Shown: positions 43,938 through 56,930 of the stretch, in pieces
How positions within the stretch are numbered: position 1 is the stretch's first letter
How the letters are laid out: every line of letters begins with the position of its first letter
NCBI GenBank assembly: GCA_019925095.2
Contig: CM034403.1
Coordinates: forward strand, 6,205,690-6,269,689
Source of the DNA: Dendrolimus kikuchii
Taxonomy: Eukaryota > Arthropoda > Insecta > Lepidoptera > Lasiocampidae
Direction: 5' to 3'
DNA length: 64,000 bases
Translations under genes and position numbers: made by a program
Notes under the pieces: generated by a model
Databases searched by the model: none
What the model was told of the DNA's origin: nothing
The model's input: only the letters and a program-made list of their open reading frames with translations

Positions 43938-44530
43938 GCTTAAAATAAATTATTAGTATGTATTATTTATTAATGTGTTATTATTTTATATATTTTAGGT
44001 ATATGTATTATGTAATATTTATATATCCAATTTACGAGTGGCGCGGAGTTGAAATTCGGCTAGGGTAAGCCGGTTGAAAAACATGCCGTATGATGCAAGC
44101 GCCGACTACACCGCTGTTGAAAAAACGTCTAACTCGCGCTGTACTTTCTTATTACAATTTGTATTTTTAATTTTACAATTTACCGCATATTTTGAAACAA
44201 AAGCCGGTGCCCGATCGGGTTATGAGTTGCTATTTCATCCAATACGTATGGAAAGCGTGCGTAAGACATAGTAATACAGTAATAATATATGCACGAATAT
44301 AAAACGTAACCGCTAAGTAAGTAGTCGCTAGTTACTTATTAGGAACACTAGTAATAATATGTTTGAATAGATCGCGTAAATGCCAATTAATGCATGGCGC
44401 TTTAGACCTTTTGGTCGCTAGTCGCTAGTTTCTTAAAAGTAGGCTATGGGGAATCAAGTTTTATTAAATCCACGCCACTGCTATTTACATTTATTTAATT
44501 GGCACACCATATTCATACACTTGCGTTTCT
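43938..44530. other. Gene-free DNA with a G+C-richer block
   Basis: 44,040-44,290 is G+C-richer and contains GTTGAAAAACATGCCGTATGATGC, similar to GTTGAAAAACGTCGTATGATAC at 39,400. It may be a decayed relative of that inverted-repeat region. Confidence 0.35.
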
Positions 44531-44544
44531 ATTTGTATCCTTCA

Positions 44545-44675
44545 TGAACAGAATTGTAAGAAAGAGATCACTAAAAAGCGATAAGATCGTCCTTTATTCC
44601 TGCCTGTAGATGAAATTATTGTATGTTTATGAGGTGAACAATGAAGAGTTTCTTGTCTCCCTATCTGTCGAATCT
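44545..44675 (+). mobile_element. LINE 3' end, family T, diverged
   Basis: AAGAAAGAGATCACTAAAAAGCG, GATAAGATCGTCC and GGTGAACAATGAAGAGTTTC. Confidence 0.55.
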
Positions 44676-45178
44676 ATCCTAAACATGCTTATCAGGTATC
44701 TTTTCAATGCTCTGTAAAACGAGGCCGTTAATAACCAGAAATAAGACATTTATTCCTATAAAAATTATAATACATATGTATATATTGTTGCCAATATATA
44801 GCTGATCATTACAAAGACAAACAAGGCACATTGACCCCCAAGACCTGGCCCGGTACGTGTGTCCCGTGACGTGGACAAACAGACACTCGCCGATTCCCAC
44901 AGGACTGCATTTACGTATCACGTACGAGCACGCGTGCATTTTCTATCTTATAGAGCTAAGAAGATGATAGACATTACATTGTGTATTATGTTTTATTTGA
45001 GCAATAATAGGATTTTAATATGGGGGAATGCTTACATTATATAAATATATAGACACATACAAATAAAATTAAAAAATATTTATTTGTACATACATATTTC
45101 TAGCCCTTATGTATAATTTTATAACGACATGTTGTATACCTAATTATATACAAGAAAGGTAACGATTGCAGTCTCTTA
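44676..45178. other. Gene-free A+T-rich DNA
   Basis: No gene recognised. Confidence 0.35.
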
Positions 45179-45179
45179 A

Positions 45180-45300
45180 TTTTTATTGCGTAAAACAGAC
45201 ACGGACAATCTGACTGAAAGTAGTAACCGTCACTTTGGACGTTTACAAAGCCAGAGGCAATGCCAACGCGTTGGTCTTTAGAATGGGATAGGACACTGGG
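45180..45300 (-). repeat. Family A fragment, old
   Basis: TTTTTATTGCG, CTGAAAGTAGTAACCGTCACTTTGGACG and ACAAAGCCAGAGGCAATGCCAA follow the family in order with many changes. Confidence 0.45.
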
Positions 45301-46810
45301 ATAGTGGAGAAAAAATAGGCCACCGGTACTCTCATATTGTCAAGCATCTCACAATTTTCTTATTATTATTACAACGAATAGAACGAATAGTAGAATTCAT
45401 GTATGCATTAAAATATAAATAAAATCCCAAGTGTATGTCTATTGACACACAGTGAATGGTACAATATAGGTAGGTGTTGGACGTATACTTTTTTGTCATT
45501 CGGCTACGGAACTCTGAAAAAATATTTAATGATAAATAATTCCATACATCAAAATCTTAAAGACAAAAATCGCTAATGAACGTTGGTATAAAATTTAAAG
45601 ACCTATCTAACAGTACCCTAGATGCCTACATTTATACAAAATTTAATTCTTTAAAAGTTCTTTTTAAATAGATAGTTTTCCAATTAAGAAGTATTTTGTG
45701 TCCATCATTTGTAATATTCCCTTAATACCTAATTAAAGACTCCTGTATAAATTCATAATAAAAAAAGTAACTAAAGATTCCCGACACATCAGGACATGTT
45801 AAAATAACCATTCTTATTTAAGCCATTTCTATATATACTTAAATCTTCGATGATCTACAATAGATCCCTCTGCCGGCGGCGCACGACTGCGCACGATTCA
45901 GATTAATCTATCGAAAATCGTTTTACAACATATTATTTATAGAGCGCATGCGCCGGCAATGATCATCAGTCCGTGTGCGTAGTGATGCGCCTGGACGCAT
46001 AGCTAGCGTATCTATAGTATATCGATGCAAGTAATGAATATGACGTTATCGATACTGATAATCGATATTCGTTTTGGATATGAGCTGCTGAGTCATGTTA
46101 AGTAAGCGGATTTGCTAATTATGTTTTTTAGACAAGTGGATGATAGATGGATTTTTGATGGTATTTGATTTCGTGGTTTAGTCAATCAAAAAGACTAAGT
46201 AAACGATAGTCATCTCTTAGTTATGCTTGGAACATTTAAGTATCTGTAACAGTATAGAATGAAATTTCGTATAGATAAGAAAAAAGTCAAGGCAGGAGGC
46301 AAAATTTATTTAATTAAGAGTCGTAATTAATTTAAATTATTTTTAGGAACATTAATATTAATTGCTATATAATACTTTAAGCTTAAAATTTCTAAGAATA
46401 TTTAACTAAAATACCAATAAGATTAAAATGCAACTCCTGTGCTTTCTGAGACAATACAAGGAAAAAATGCATGCCATATCGTTTTGCCTTTGTCGACTTT
46501 AAGATTCAGTAGAAAAGTTATAATGTATAAAATATAGATAAGTTATAATGTAAAAATTTTAAATACGTGTTGTCCAACCCATAAAATGTAGGGTGAAACA
46601 TAATTTATTTTTGATTGTGTTATCATTAACATATTTTCCAAGCAATTACGTCTGTTTAAGCTATTCTACTTTCAGATGTTAATCTCCAGCCTGCATTCAA
46701 AATTCCTTTAAAATCAAATCATTTCTAGAACCACGAAGAGGGAAAAACTACAATCATCTAAATATCTGAACAGTCTTACTTTCGTACGAATGCACAAGAT
46801 TTATATATTA
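45301..46810. other. Gene-free DNA
   Basis: 45,865-46,085 is locally G+C-richer (GCCGGCGGCGCACGACTGCG) and unmatched elsewhere in the window. It could be a regulatory or unique segment, but nothing specific supports that. Confidence 0.3.
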
Positions 46811-46824
46811 ATATATAATAACGG

Positions 46825-47101
46825 GCCATAAATATCCCACTGCTGGGATCGGGCTTCCCGTTATAGGGTAACAGACGGTATACCCGCCACGCTTGTCCAA
46901 GGCGGCTTGACAGGTTTGACATATCGGTTATCTCGATGTGCAGGTTGCATCACGGTGTTTTCCTTCACCGTTGTTAGCACGTGGTGATTGCAATATGCAC
47001 ATTAGATCAGAAAACGATCTAAGAGGTGCATGCGTTCCGGTCAGGATCAAACCCGCATCCTCTGAGCTTGGGACGCGTGCGCTAGCCATTACGCTAGCAG
47101 A
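46825..47101 (-). mobile_element. tRNA-derived SINE, family N, best copy
   Basis: On the minus strand the head GCTAGCGTAATGGCTAGCGCAC is an A-box-like region and GGGTTTGATCC is a B-box. Together they form an RNA polymerase III promoter as in tRNAs. The body contains GATAACCGATATGTCAAACC and ends near GGGATATTTATGGCCCGTTA. Copies occur at 26,020, 29,770/30,165, 32,640 and 38,640. Non-coding; moves with LINE enzymes. Confidence 0.78.
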
Positions 47102-48185
47102 CTTGTAGAATTACACAACATGTACTCAATAATTAATAAAACACCTGTTTTGTTCCCGGCTACTTTGACAACCAATCACAGCATAACAAATTAACCATGC
47201 ATAAACCGTAACTTTGTGAACTGTCGTAAAAATAATAACTCCGGTTATTCCGGAGTCAACAATTAACCTTCGGTAATGAAACTTCTGAACTAGACGAGGC
47301 GGAATCGCGCAGCCTATTTTAAAGACATTGAATATTTAAGAGAGCTAATTGAAATGAGCGAGACACTTTGGAGTGTCGCCAGGATAATTACCCGCCTCCT
47401 AAGATGAGATTTAACGTGCCACGGTTAAATGGTTCCGGATTATTTCATAGTTTTCCAAGATTTTTTCTCATTATATTAATTGATGTTGGGGTGGAATCCT
47501 CGCTATACTTACTCAGTTCTTGAATTCTTTTAAAAATTCTTCGCTTTTTAGGGTTCCGTTGTTTGTGGCAAAAATTTAACTTTTAAAGCATGTTATTAAG
47601 ACACTGGTATTGTCTTTGTATGTCTATGTCTCGCAAAAACTACTCGATATAACATAATTGTTTGACAGATATATTTGTACTATTCTACATATTATATAAA
47701 GTCGGCGTCAGTGTAAGATCTTGTAACTACATTTTTTGGTGAATTTTTTTCGTCCAAATTGTGGCATATATACAAATGTAATAATTGAGACGGAAAAAAA
47801 TATGTCACTAAAAATTCTTACAGGGTCCTGTATATATGGTGCTATCCAAGTATTAGTTTGTGTTTTATATCTCAACAGTTTATTGAAATGTGCACTTTTG
47901 AGCCACTTGTCATTAGTTAAGGACCTACGATTTGGTTGAGGGTCCTGTTACATGAGCCTAGCTTTCTCCTTATGTCAATTTCCTTAAAAATAATTTAAAA
48001 AAAATACTTATTTATGAGTACTTTATGCTGACTGGCATAAGTCTTGTAGAGCATATTACACACCGCTGTATAGTTTTATTCTTTTGCAATACAACAAACA
48101 GTTTGTTATTATGTAAATATACCTATGCGTTCCTGTATTAATAGTTATTTATTTTATTAAACTTAATTTAACACTTAAAATGAAA
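47102..48185. other. Gene-free A+T-rich DNA
   Basis: No gene or repeat recognised. Confidence 0.35.
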
Positions 48186-48189
48186 ACAT

Positions 48190-48660
48190 AATTTAGTATT
48201 GCGTGGTACAGCTATTGTTATGGACAGAATCACCTCCCTAACCTCACCCCTCGCAACTACCACACTCCTGCGCCCCGCTCACCGCGAATACGTAGCTTGC
48301 TCGATTAGCAGCTAAGTGTCTGACTAAAAGTAGTACCTTAGCGAGTACGAAACGAGCCACCGTCATGTTTTGGTTTCCGATTCGTTTCCGATTTAAGTTA
48401 TACACTCAAGCGAAGAAAAGTAAAACAAGGAATACCTGCGAGAACAGGAAGCATTCGGAAGACTCTAGAGCCATTTGGACAATCAGCGTAACTTTGGTGG
48501 ATCTTGTGTATACCAGCGTGTTTTCTTAGTGCGACTAGTATTAATCAGTGAAATCGATACAATTAGTGCTAACTTGTATTGATCGACTTTAACGTGTTAT
48601 TTAGTATCAGTAGTGCTAATTATTTCCTATTGCTGTTATAGGCGCCTATAATAAATACAG
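48190..48660 (+). other. G+C-richer segment, possible LTR or non-coding exon
   Basis: 48,225-48,400 stands out by base composition (CCTCACCCCTCGCAACTACC, CGCCCCGCTCACCGCG). It is followed by an AATAAATACAG word at about 48,649. No frame, repeat relative or matching ends are seen, so the nature is open. Confidence 0.25.
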
Positions 48661-48844
48661 TCCATATTTAAGGGGTGTTTCATTTTCTCATAACTTTATC
48701 TTACCACCTAATCCTTTCTATTTCACTCCTCCGATCCCATCCTAGATGATGGAAATGCATTGGCATCGACTCTGGTGTTATAAACGTCTATAAGCGACGA
48801 TCACCACGGTTCAGGACAAGGTAGGCCGTCAGATTAAAATTCAA

Positions 48845-49010
48845 TTTTTTTTATTCAAAATAAGTTCCACTGGAGAACACTTTTTGAAGGTCATACATAG
48901 AAGTAAAAATTTAAATCTACTTCCTATTGTTCCTATGTACACCGCTTCACAACGTGATATTAAGGAAAAGAAAAGTTAAGAAACTTCCCAACAACACTTA
49001 TAGCTAAAAA
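48845..49010 (+). repeat. Dispersed repeat, family E
   Basis: TTTTATTCAAAATAAGTTCC and TGTACACCGCTTCACAACGTG recur at 60,370-60,520 (TTTTATTCAAAATAAGTTCC, ATACACCGCTTCGCAGCGTG). Confidence 0.65.
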
Positions 49011-49128
49011 CATTTGTTTCAACATAATTATTTATCTATCTTAGTCATTTTTTAATACATATAAAAATTGTTTTATAATTTATAACTTTTTAAAGAATTA
49101 ATGCAGTTGTAACAAACCAACAAAATAT

Positions 49129-49825
49129 TGTTAACACCAGTTCTTTTAAGTAACGCCTTTATTGACTTAAACAGCCACACGTAATACCTCTTCGCAGGGC
49201 TGACCCTATACGCACGACTAACGATGCACTGTCCCGACGATAAGGTGTCTCACTCACAATACCGTCGCCGATACTGCGTAGACCACCCCCTGCTACTGCA
49301 GTGCACACCTCCGATATTAACGCGTGTAGCTCGCCTCTGATTCGTCTCTCGAACTACGCTACACTCCTCCTTCACTTAACTGTCCACTAGACTTGTCACT
49401 AAATTCACCACTTAACTCGTCACTGTCTTCTATTAAACTTTTCTTCCAACTCTTCCGTATCGCACTTGTCGCTTCACTGTCTTCAACTGAACTCAACTTT
49501 AAACTGCCCGGTGGGCGCGCCTTACGCTGCATATATACCCGGAAGAATTTTCTGGAACCCATAATTTCGTTATTCTTTTATTTACTATCTATCTCTGTCT
49601 TTTCCTTCCCGAACCTTCTATTAGAGAACTTTCGTTTATACATCTATCCCTTTCTAACATCTATCTATCTCTGTCTTTTCTTTCCCGAACTTTCTATTCT
49701 AGAACTTTCGTGCATCGTCTATCCCTTTCTAAAATTTATCCGTCCTTGTCTTTTTCTTCCAGAATATTCTAGCTTTTTCTAAAAGTTCTTAAACTAACTA
49801 GATGGTTCCACCATCATTCGCCACA
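49129..49825 (-). mobile_element. LTR-like segment with promoter and poly(A) signal (about 700 bp)
   Basis: In minus-strand sense: possible start TGTGGCG, three ~75-bp imperfect tandem repeats (plus-strand 49,586-49,780; CTGTCTTTTCCTTCCCGAAC words), a TATA box GGTATATATGCAGCG (about 49,533), a stretch rich in AGTGAAG/AGTTAAG words, a poly(A) signal CAATAAAGG (about 49,160) and an end GGTGTTAACA. This is U3-R-U5 order for a retrovirus-like retrotransposon LTR. Flanking 4-bp words (ATAT and ATAA) do not match, so the boundaries are approximate. The 67-codon frame at 49,359-49,562 is a by-product. Confidence 0.6.
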
Positions 49826-50445
49826 ATAATGACAATGACGTCTGTCTGTTTGCCTGTTTGAGGCAATTAGAAATGCATTAAATTGATCTATCGACATTTC
49901 CCCTCACTAGACACGTCGTGTGATGTCGAAGGTTGTTCCCGGCAATCCCCTGGGTTCGCACACGCTCTTCCGCTATAAGGCACGCCGTTTTAATGGTACC
50001 TTGTTTGTATTTCGATGTGACTGTGCCCGCTTCAGATCTGACTTGTAATTGCTGTTGATTGTAGTCAAATTGGCTTGTATACATACTTAAGTAAATTATG
50101 CCTTGTTTTCTCTCTTCAAGTTCTTTTAGCGCAAATAATTCATTACAAACATATATAATATATATTAAAATAAACTAACTGATGTTTAGGATAAGCGGAC
50201 ATGTGAATGAGCCCTAACATACAGTGACTAAGCAAAGTGCCAATGGACACCTCCTTACATATATTTTATTTTCGAAAATATTACGTTAAAATTAAATTAC
50301 TTATAAATTTTTTATTTGTCTATTTTTTTTAAACACTAATATATTTATTCATTCTAAAGAATATTAAAAAAAAAATCAATTAAATACTAAAAATAAACCT
50401 AAAATTAAAAACTAGAACTAAATATAAAATTATAGATAAAATATT
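49826..50445. other. Sequence next to the LTR-like segment, then A+T-rich DNA
   Basis: A minus-strand frame at 49,878-50,084 (68 codons, QFDYNQQQLQVRSEAGTVTS) lies just upstream of the LTR in its own sense. It could be flanking retroelement sequence, but I do not recognise it. Confidence 0.3.
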
Positions 50446-50449
50446 GGTC

Positions 50450-50595
50450 CCAAACCACTGTCACTTACCGAGAACGTTCCCAAAAGCCTGGCGGCGTTAC
50501 CACGTTGAATAGCGGCAATACTTAGCCTTTGAGCAAAATAGACGCCAGCCTTTTGCTCTCATGAGAAGTCTATTAAACGGTCGGCGACTTCTCAT
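50450..50595 (-). pseudogene. Family L LINE 3' end
   Basis: Reversed, the region reads through a decayed AGVYFAQRLSIA...RLLGTF...SDSGLGPIF ending, close to the copy at 38,083-38,500. It is preceded on the plus strand by an A+T-rich tail. Confidence 0.65.
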
Positions 50596-50811
50596 CTTCT
50601 CTTATTAATTAAAATATTTTTACACACTAAAAAAATTACTAACAAAACTCATTGCAGGAAATTCGAGCTGAGTCTAAAGAAGTCTTTTGGAAAAGTTGTT
50701 TGCTTACTAAAATGAAACGTCTCTAGATATACTGGTAAGTATGAGATAGCATTAAGTTCTACATAATAAAATAATGAATGCTAAATACAACAAATACCCT
50801 AATATCAAGAG

Positions 50812-50862
50812 TATAAGTAGAATACTGAGCCTAGATCACCGTCTAGTTCTACTTTATTATGA
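50812..50862 (-). pseudogene. Family L LINE 3' scrap
   Basis: GAATACTGAGCCTAGATCACCG reversed equals the end of the copy at 22,145-22,180. Confidence 0.5.
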
Positions 50863-51399
50863 TACTTGTTACATTTGTAACACGAATTTGGGATAGCGGT
50901 CGATTTAGGTCCCTTGATTTGTTTGATAGTCAATTTGACAAAAAGTATTATTGGAGTTTTTGGCGGGAACTGAAAGGAGATGTTGTGCTGTGCAGTTTTA
51001 TTTTCTAAAAATGTGTAAAATTACTCTAAAATGAACAATAGTTGTAGGATATTGATAGTTTTTGAGTAGTAATTATGTGTTTTGTGAGAAATGTGAACTG
51101 TATAGTCAAATGTGGCCTTTTGAATTGTCACAAGAACTCCGTTGAATGGCACTAGCTGATTACCTACAGTTCAGCTGTGCTACACATAGGCTTAAGAAAA
51201 AGAAGAAACTGTATTGTAAACTAATATCTGGCTTAAAGGCCTAGCTGCCAAGCCATAAACTTAAATAATAATAATAAAAAGAATTATTGATATAATTGAG
51301 TAGTTAGTTTACGTCTCCGTGTGTTACTCTAATGATTTCGTTTTAATTACTGGCTACGGATTATTTAGAGACATTTTCTCTATATAAATGCATTTTATC

Positions 51400-51655
51400 A
51401 CTATATCTTGTATATGTATATAACTTATGTGTATGTATAGTATAGTTATATATTTATTATTAAAATGTAAGTAATCGTACAATAATTATGTATACCACCA
51501 TCGCTACTCTTAATCAGCAATATTCTTGCCACGGGTTATCTGGAAGAGATCGCTTTTTAGCGAAAAGACCGCCCTTTCTACACAATTACAATAATACTAG
51601 TTTGTAAGTTTTCTGTAATGGTGTACATTAAAGTATTATCTATTTATCCATTTAT
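51400..51655 (+). mobile_element. LINE 3' end, family T, longer copy
   Basis: GGTTATCTGGAAGAGATCGC, AAAAGACCGCCC and GTACATTAAAGTATTATC with an ATCT-like tail. The upstream part (TATACCACCATCG) parallels 18,960-19,050. Confidence 0.7.
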
Positions 51656-52024
51656 AAATTAAATTGTCATATTTTAAATAGCTATGAAATGGAGCAAGCA
51701 CTAAACAGTCCAAATGTGCCACACATCACCAACCAGATCGCCTTTCACGTCCATACCACTATACCAGCCAACAAATCGACTGCCAGACCATAATTGTTAA
51801 TTTCAAACAAAATACCCGCAATAGCTTTCGCACTGAACTAACTAACGATCCCATTGGTAGATGCCTATCGAGTTTCCGCGCATTGTATCGGCCCGGTTGC
51901 ACCAATATAAGTTAATGTTAAAATTAACAGACAGTCGTTTAACAGTAGGTTAAGTAACACTTTGATAATACATTACGACTTTTATTATTAAAAAGTGGAA
52001 TTTGTTTTCTGTTAGCATGTATGC

Positions 52025-52110
52025 AAGCTGGCAAACGGGTCCATTTGATAGCAAATGGTTAGTCGACCATGGACATTTACAACACCAATAATTCCTCAAG
52101 TTTTTCTACT
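52025..52110 (-). repeat. Family A fragment
   Basis: AAACGGGTCCATTTGATAGCAAATGG and CCATGGACATTTACAACACCAA follow the family's tail-proximal part. Confidence 0.5.
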
Positions 52111-54060
52111 TTAAGCACAATTAAAACTAAGTTTTAATTATTATAAAGATTTTTCTTTTAAATATAATATCAGTAATATGGAAGTCAATAAATACCTCAC
52201 TGCTGTGAGATCTGTCCTCCCCATTATGGGGACACTGCTCATAACACTTGTTAATAATTTTTACATTTTATAAATTAGAGTTCTCGATCTTTAAAACGCC
52301 TTATGATGTGTTCCTTGACCTTCAAAATTGGACACTGTGATCGATATATAAAAAAATTATCTAAATAATCCATAATAAACGAAATCATTAGAATAAGAAA
52401 TGGAGATGTAATCCACTAAATTGTATCGATAATTGTTTATTTTAATAATTAAGATGAAGTAGTCAATTATTTTATTTAACTCAATTCAAGATATCAAAAT
52501 GGCATTTCAATAAGACTCTGAAATAGCTTATTTTAATTGTATAAGTGCTACGTATGACATGCATACCATGATCAAATAACACAAGTGTTGAAGAAACAAC
52601 AGGTAAAAAGCATCTCTAACATATGTGCATGTATGAGGAGATTAATGAAAGCAGTTGAAGCGAAAGTTGTTTGTCAGGATCGTCGCAAGTGGAGATCTAT
52701 CTTCTCTACCTACTCCCATGGAAACAGGTGTGATAATATGTATGTATAAGTGGTGCGCGATTTACAAAATAAAGATATTACCAAAACTTAATTTAAAATT
52801 TAATCAAGTGGTTAAAATGGATCAACTAACCCGTTCAAAGCACTTTGTGGCTGTGTAATGCATGCGCGCACGCACGCAACGACGCGCCCGCTCCACCGCT
52901 GCGATCGATGGATCGTATCAATCGCACAAAGGATCCAGTCGTGATCTCGATTACATAGAAAGTTTAGATTATGTTTTGTTAATCATAGCCAAGATCGGAT
53001 AGATGGAGCCAGTGCCTACTAAAAACAGATTGTGAATTAATACTAAGAATTGATTTATCGTTTCAATGTAAACACTTAAACAGAGTCTAAAAGTAGACTT
53101 TAAATATCCTAATGATCATTTTCAAGGCCAAAGTCAAAGTAATTTATTTGATTGAAACGTGGACATTTTTGCAGATGTTTGCTAAGTGTCAAGTTACATA
53201 TTTCGCCTTGACAGGCATACAATTTTGTTGTAGTTTTGCTTACAATCCTTATATACATATAAATATTATGATTATATTACTGATTATGATGCTATTAGAA
53301 TTCCAACAAATATTTAATATACAATTTATTATGTCTCTTTCAGTTATATATTATTCATAAAACAATTTAATTAAGATAATCTCATAGCAATTTTATATAA
53401 TTTAACGAATTTATTATATTACGTTCTTATTATCCGTCTGTTTAAAATTAAAATATTCATCAATCGTATAAAATGCCATGCGTATCAGCCACTCTGCTAG
53501 TTTTATTTTAAATTTTTATAAGGGGAATGACTTAAAATTTTCTGGTAAATGGTTATAAATATTAACATACATGGAGTAAGAGTTTATTTGACAAATTACA
53601 GTTCTACTATTTTTTTTTTTAACAACTCTACGGACTCGAGTTCCGTACCCTTTTTCACAACTTAATTTCTATGAAAGTTTTTAGAGTTAACGCTTATTGT
53701 TTATTCTTGTTACTGTGTGTGACATTAATTTAGTGATTCTTATGTTGTGATGTACCTTAAGAATAACTTATACTAATATATTAATACTTATATTAATTTA
53801 TTTTAATTTTAATACTAAACTTATATTAATGTAGAGTGTATCTGTTACATGCTGGTGTTGTGAGGAAGTGCATGTGCAGTGTGCCTTATGTTCTACTATT
53901 GGGTAGCATAAGTCGATTGGGATTTCTCGATTTAAAGATACTAATATCTTTAATCTTACGAATTGTTTTGGATAATTTTTAACAAATATGCATGTTTCGT
54001 AAATACATAAGCAGGGTAATGTTCGAAATTTAGACTTTCAAGCAAAAATGGGATAAACGG
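52111..54060. other. Gene-free A+T-rich DNA
   Basis: 52,855-52,930 is a short G+C-rich patch (GCATGCGCGCACGCACGC). 53,605-53,665 is the inverted relative of 7,575-7,630 (ACTCTACGGACTCGAGTTCCG). No gene. Confidence 0.4.
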
Positions 54061-54064
54061 AACA

Positions 54065-54178
54065 AGAATAAAATTTCTTACGATCAGGCCGCCTGTCGTA
54101 AGAGGCGACAAAACAACCCACAGTCATCTAGTAGAGGTTTTGCCCGTCTACCACCCCTGGTCTTGAGCGACGGTCAGC
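54065..54178 (+). repeat. Family A fragment
   Basis: AACGGAACAAGAATAAAATTTC, GCCGCCTGTCGTAAGAGGCG and CCACCCCTGGTCTTGAG are the 5' third of family A; the tail half is missing. Confidence 0.7.
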
Positions 54179-55050
54179 TAGTGTAACACATTCAAATTAA
54201 TTATTTAAGCTACACAAAAAACAAATGAAACTTGTTTTATGAAAGTAATCAAAGAAATAAATAAGATATTTTCATCTTAAAAAGTTAAAATAAACCTAGG
54301 TACTAAACCACAAGTCTGGTCGAAGACTTACACTCTGATACCACTGACGGTATAACTTGATAAAGAAAATGTATACACTTATATAAAAGGGAAGTTTCAA
54401 TCTAAAATGAACTTTAAATCAATGGATAACGATCGAAAGTTCAATAGCTTACCCTGCAACTATGCTTCTATATGGCATTAAAAAGTGGTTTAAAACGAAC
54501 GCACGTCGCGTCAGACGGGCCGAGAAAGGAAAGCACGTATTTGTCGCGGTTCTGTAGAAAAAAAAATGTTATTTCATTCATAAAATGAATCGCATTGAGA
54601 ACGCTGCTGGTCGGTAGTTTTTTGTGCCACGTAAAGTTAGGTAAGTGCGAAACTAATTCGTGGGTGTTGAAATTAGTTGACTGATTTGATAAGAGATAGA
54701 TTTTGAATTATATATACACTTAGTTATGTCGATTAGTCATTAGCAGAACAATGCGACATTAAACACAATGTAGAGATAATTTGAAAGCATTTCATTGCCG
54801 AAATATACATTTAAATATTGACCATGTAGTATATATACCCTGTTTATCCTAAAGGCGTCATCAATACAATGTGCCGTTGTATCCTTAGATCGCTGTGCCA
54901 GCGTAAAATTAATTATTTACTTTTGCCGTGGCGGTTGTGTATCGACTAACTTTGCATATATTCACATGTACCATGTATACTAGAAAAAATGCTAAACTAC
55001 ACGCACTTATATTATAGGTCTCTAAGTGTGTCCTATCTTCTTTATATTAT
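54179..55050. other. Gene-free A+T-rich DNA
   Basis: No gene recognised. Confidence 0.35.
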
Positions 55051-55051
55051 A

Positions 55052-55383
55052 CTAGCCTTTACCCGCGACTTCGTCCGAGTGGAATTTAATTTAATTAGTA
55101 TTCCGCTGCGGTGACGATGGCTGTGCGCGCGTGAGTCTTTCAATATTTTTTTTGTAAAATAAAAGTAGTTCAGGTTACTTTTTAAAACATCAACTATCTG
55201 TCCGTGAGAGTTCCGTCAAAATCGGGCAAGCCATTTCATAGATTAACCGGAACAAACAGACAAAAAAATTAAAAATTGATTTTTGGATATAAGTACACTC
55301 GTATATAGTTTCATATGCATTTAGTAAAAAGCTGCTATTTTTACATTATAAACAGACATTTCAATTTTATTTATTTGTATAGA
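55052..55383 (-). mobile_element. Helitron-like element, family H, copy 4 (complete)
   Basis: On the minus strand it starts A|TCTATACAAATAAATAAAA and ends GAAGTCGCGGGTAAAGGCTAG|T, so both Helitron borders are intact. The interior matches copies at 9,465, 40,057 and 40,478, with an extra ~60 bp near the 3' end. Confidence 0.75.
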
Positions 55384-56640
55384 TATTTTAATTTAATTTA
55401 TTAGAGAATTTTAGTGACTTATTACCATGGTCTAAGCATCATATTAGAAACCTATAAAAGATGCTCTGTAAAACTACAATGAACATAAAGTCTGTATAAT
55501 AAAAAGTGCCTTGAAGAATAGTTTGGCATACCACCTACGATGTTCTGCTATCGTACGACTTACCGTCAGGAGGTTATCAACACTTCCTCAACATTTGAGT
55601 ACCTACTCGGCAGTCGAACACCATAATTGGCGCTCGCTCCTTCAAGCCATATTTATGAAATATATAGAATAAGGTCTTCTTTGAGCTCTTTAAAAACGTA
55701 GAGTTGTTAGGCAACGTTAGTTTTGCAAATATTAATGGGCGTCGCGAGAAAAGCTCTATTAATTAATATTTTCGGAATTTGTATTCAGTATCAGTTTTCA
55801 GTAAAGTTATTAATAAGCTTCAAAAGGAAGGTGATGTTTATATTTAGATTTAACCATTTGTGTTTACTGTCCCGTCAAAAGTGTCGCATTATTATTTATG
55901 ATAGATTAGTTAAGTAATTTGGGTGTATTTAAATTTCTGTTCTTTTTCTAGATCAGAATTCATTTTTGGTTTAGATCTATTAATTTATATTGTTTGGCCT
56001 GTAAATTTATGGAAATACTGTAGGATACTTTTTAATAAATAAATAAAAAAACATCACATTGTTATTTAAACTCAATAACTTACACCTAGTTATTTTGATA
56101 CGACTTAACGTTCAAAATAGATCATTTGTTTAAAAGTGTTATAAAATATAAATATACTGTATATTATATTCCCTTGTTTTCTTTATTGAATAATTTGATA
56201 TAAATACGACACTTAACTGAAAAGTGTAGTACAGTCCTTAACATCAGTAGCCGTTGATGAACGTGAAATGATGTCAAAACTGATTTTTTGTATGCAACTC
56301 TTACATTGAACACACTGTTTACACTTGAGTGGCTTCGTCATGGTACATTTTGATACTCGGTTCCCAAGACGGATTTGGTTTATTTTTGGGGGTACTAGAT
56401 TAAAATCGTTATGCGATTGAAATGGAGAGAAGCCCACTTATACAAGGCATGAAATATTTAGCGCTAAAATACTTTGCTTTTTTATCTTGTGTATTATATT
56501 TAACCTAAGCCTAAATCTGTCCACATATGGAATATTGATCCCGTCTTTGAGTTAATGCACCAAGTACTTAACTACTCCCACATCACTCTCTACAGCGCCG
56601 AGCGGTCCGACTTGTCTACGTTTCCAAATTTATAGATAGA
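55384..56640. other. Gene-free A+T-rich DNA
   Basis: No gene recognised. Confidence 0.35.
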
Positions 56641-56649
56641 TTTAGATAG

Positions 56650-56930
56650 AACATTTAAAGACGTCGGCTAAGTATGTTCTACCGTTTATACAACGGGAAT
56701 GCTTGGTGAACTACTTGATGCCTACGTCCCAATTCTACCACCACACTACTCGTCGGTAACCGATGGTTTATCTAGATTTCCTAGTCTCTCGACAGGCACG
56801 TACTGTACGTGTACTCACTCTTTCATGTCAAGCTGTGAAATAACTTCTTCTCCCGGCTTTTCTAGAGCATTAATATATGGAGTTCTTCACAAAGATATTA
56901 AACATTTGTTTTATGTCGCTATGCACGTAT
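56650..56930 (+). pseudogene. Remnant of a LINE reverse-transcriptase C-terminus
   Basis: Pieces in two frames, SMFYRLYNG and then ECLVNYLMPTSQFYHHTTRR, SRQARTVRVLTLSC and LPAFLEH, follow the order of a common LINE ending (FYRLYNGEC..., FYHRTTR..., RTVR..., LP.). Stops interrupt. The 77-codon frame at 56,699-56,932 is in the wrong frame for most of it. Confidence 0.5.

Noticed and set aside
46825..47101. A functional tRNA gene
   Set aside because: The A- and B-box-like words lie at the head of a ~275-bp repeated SINE, and I see no complete cloverleaf.
52855..52930. A CpG-rich promoter at the GCGCGCACGCACGC patch
   Set aside because: Only ~70 bp long, partly simple sequence, and no frame or TATA/Inr context follows.
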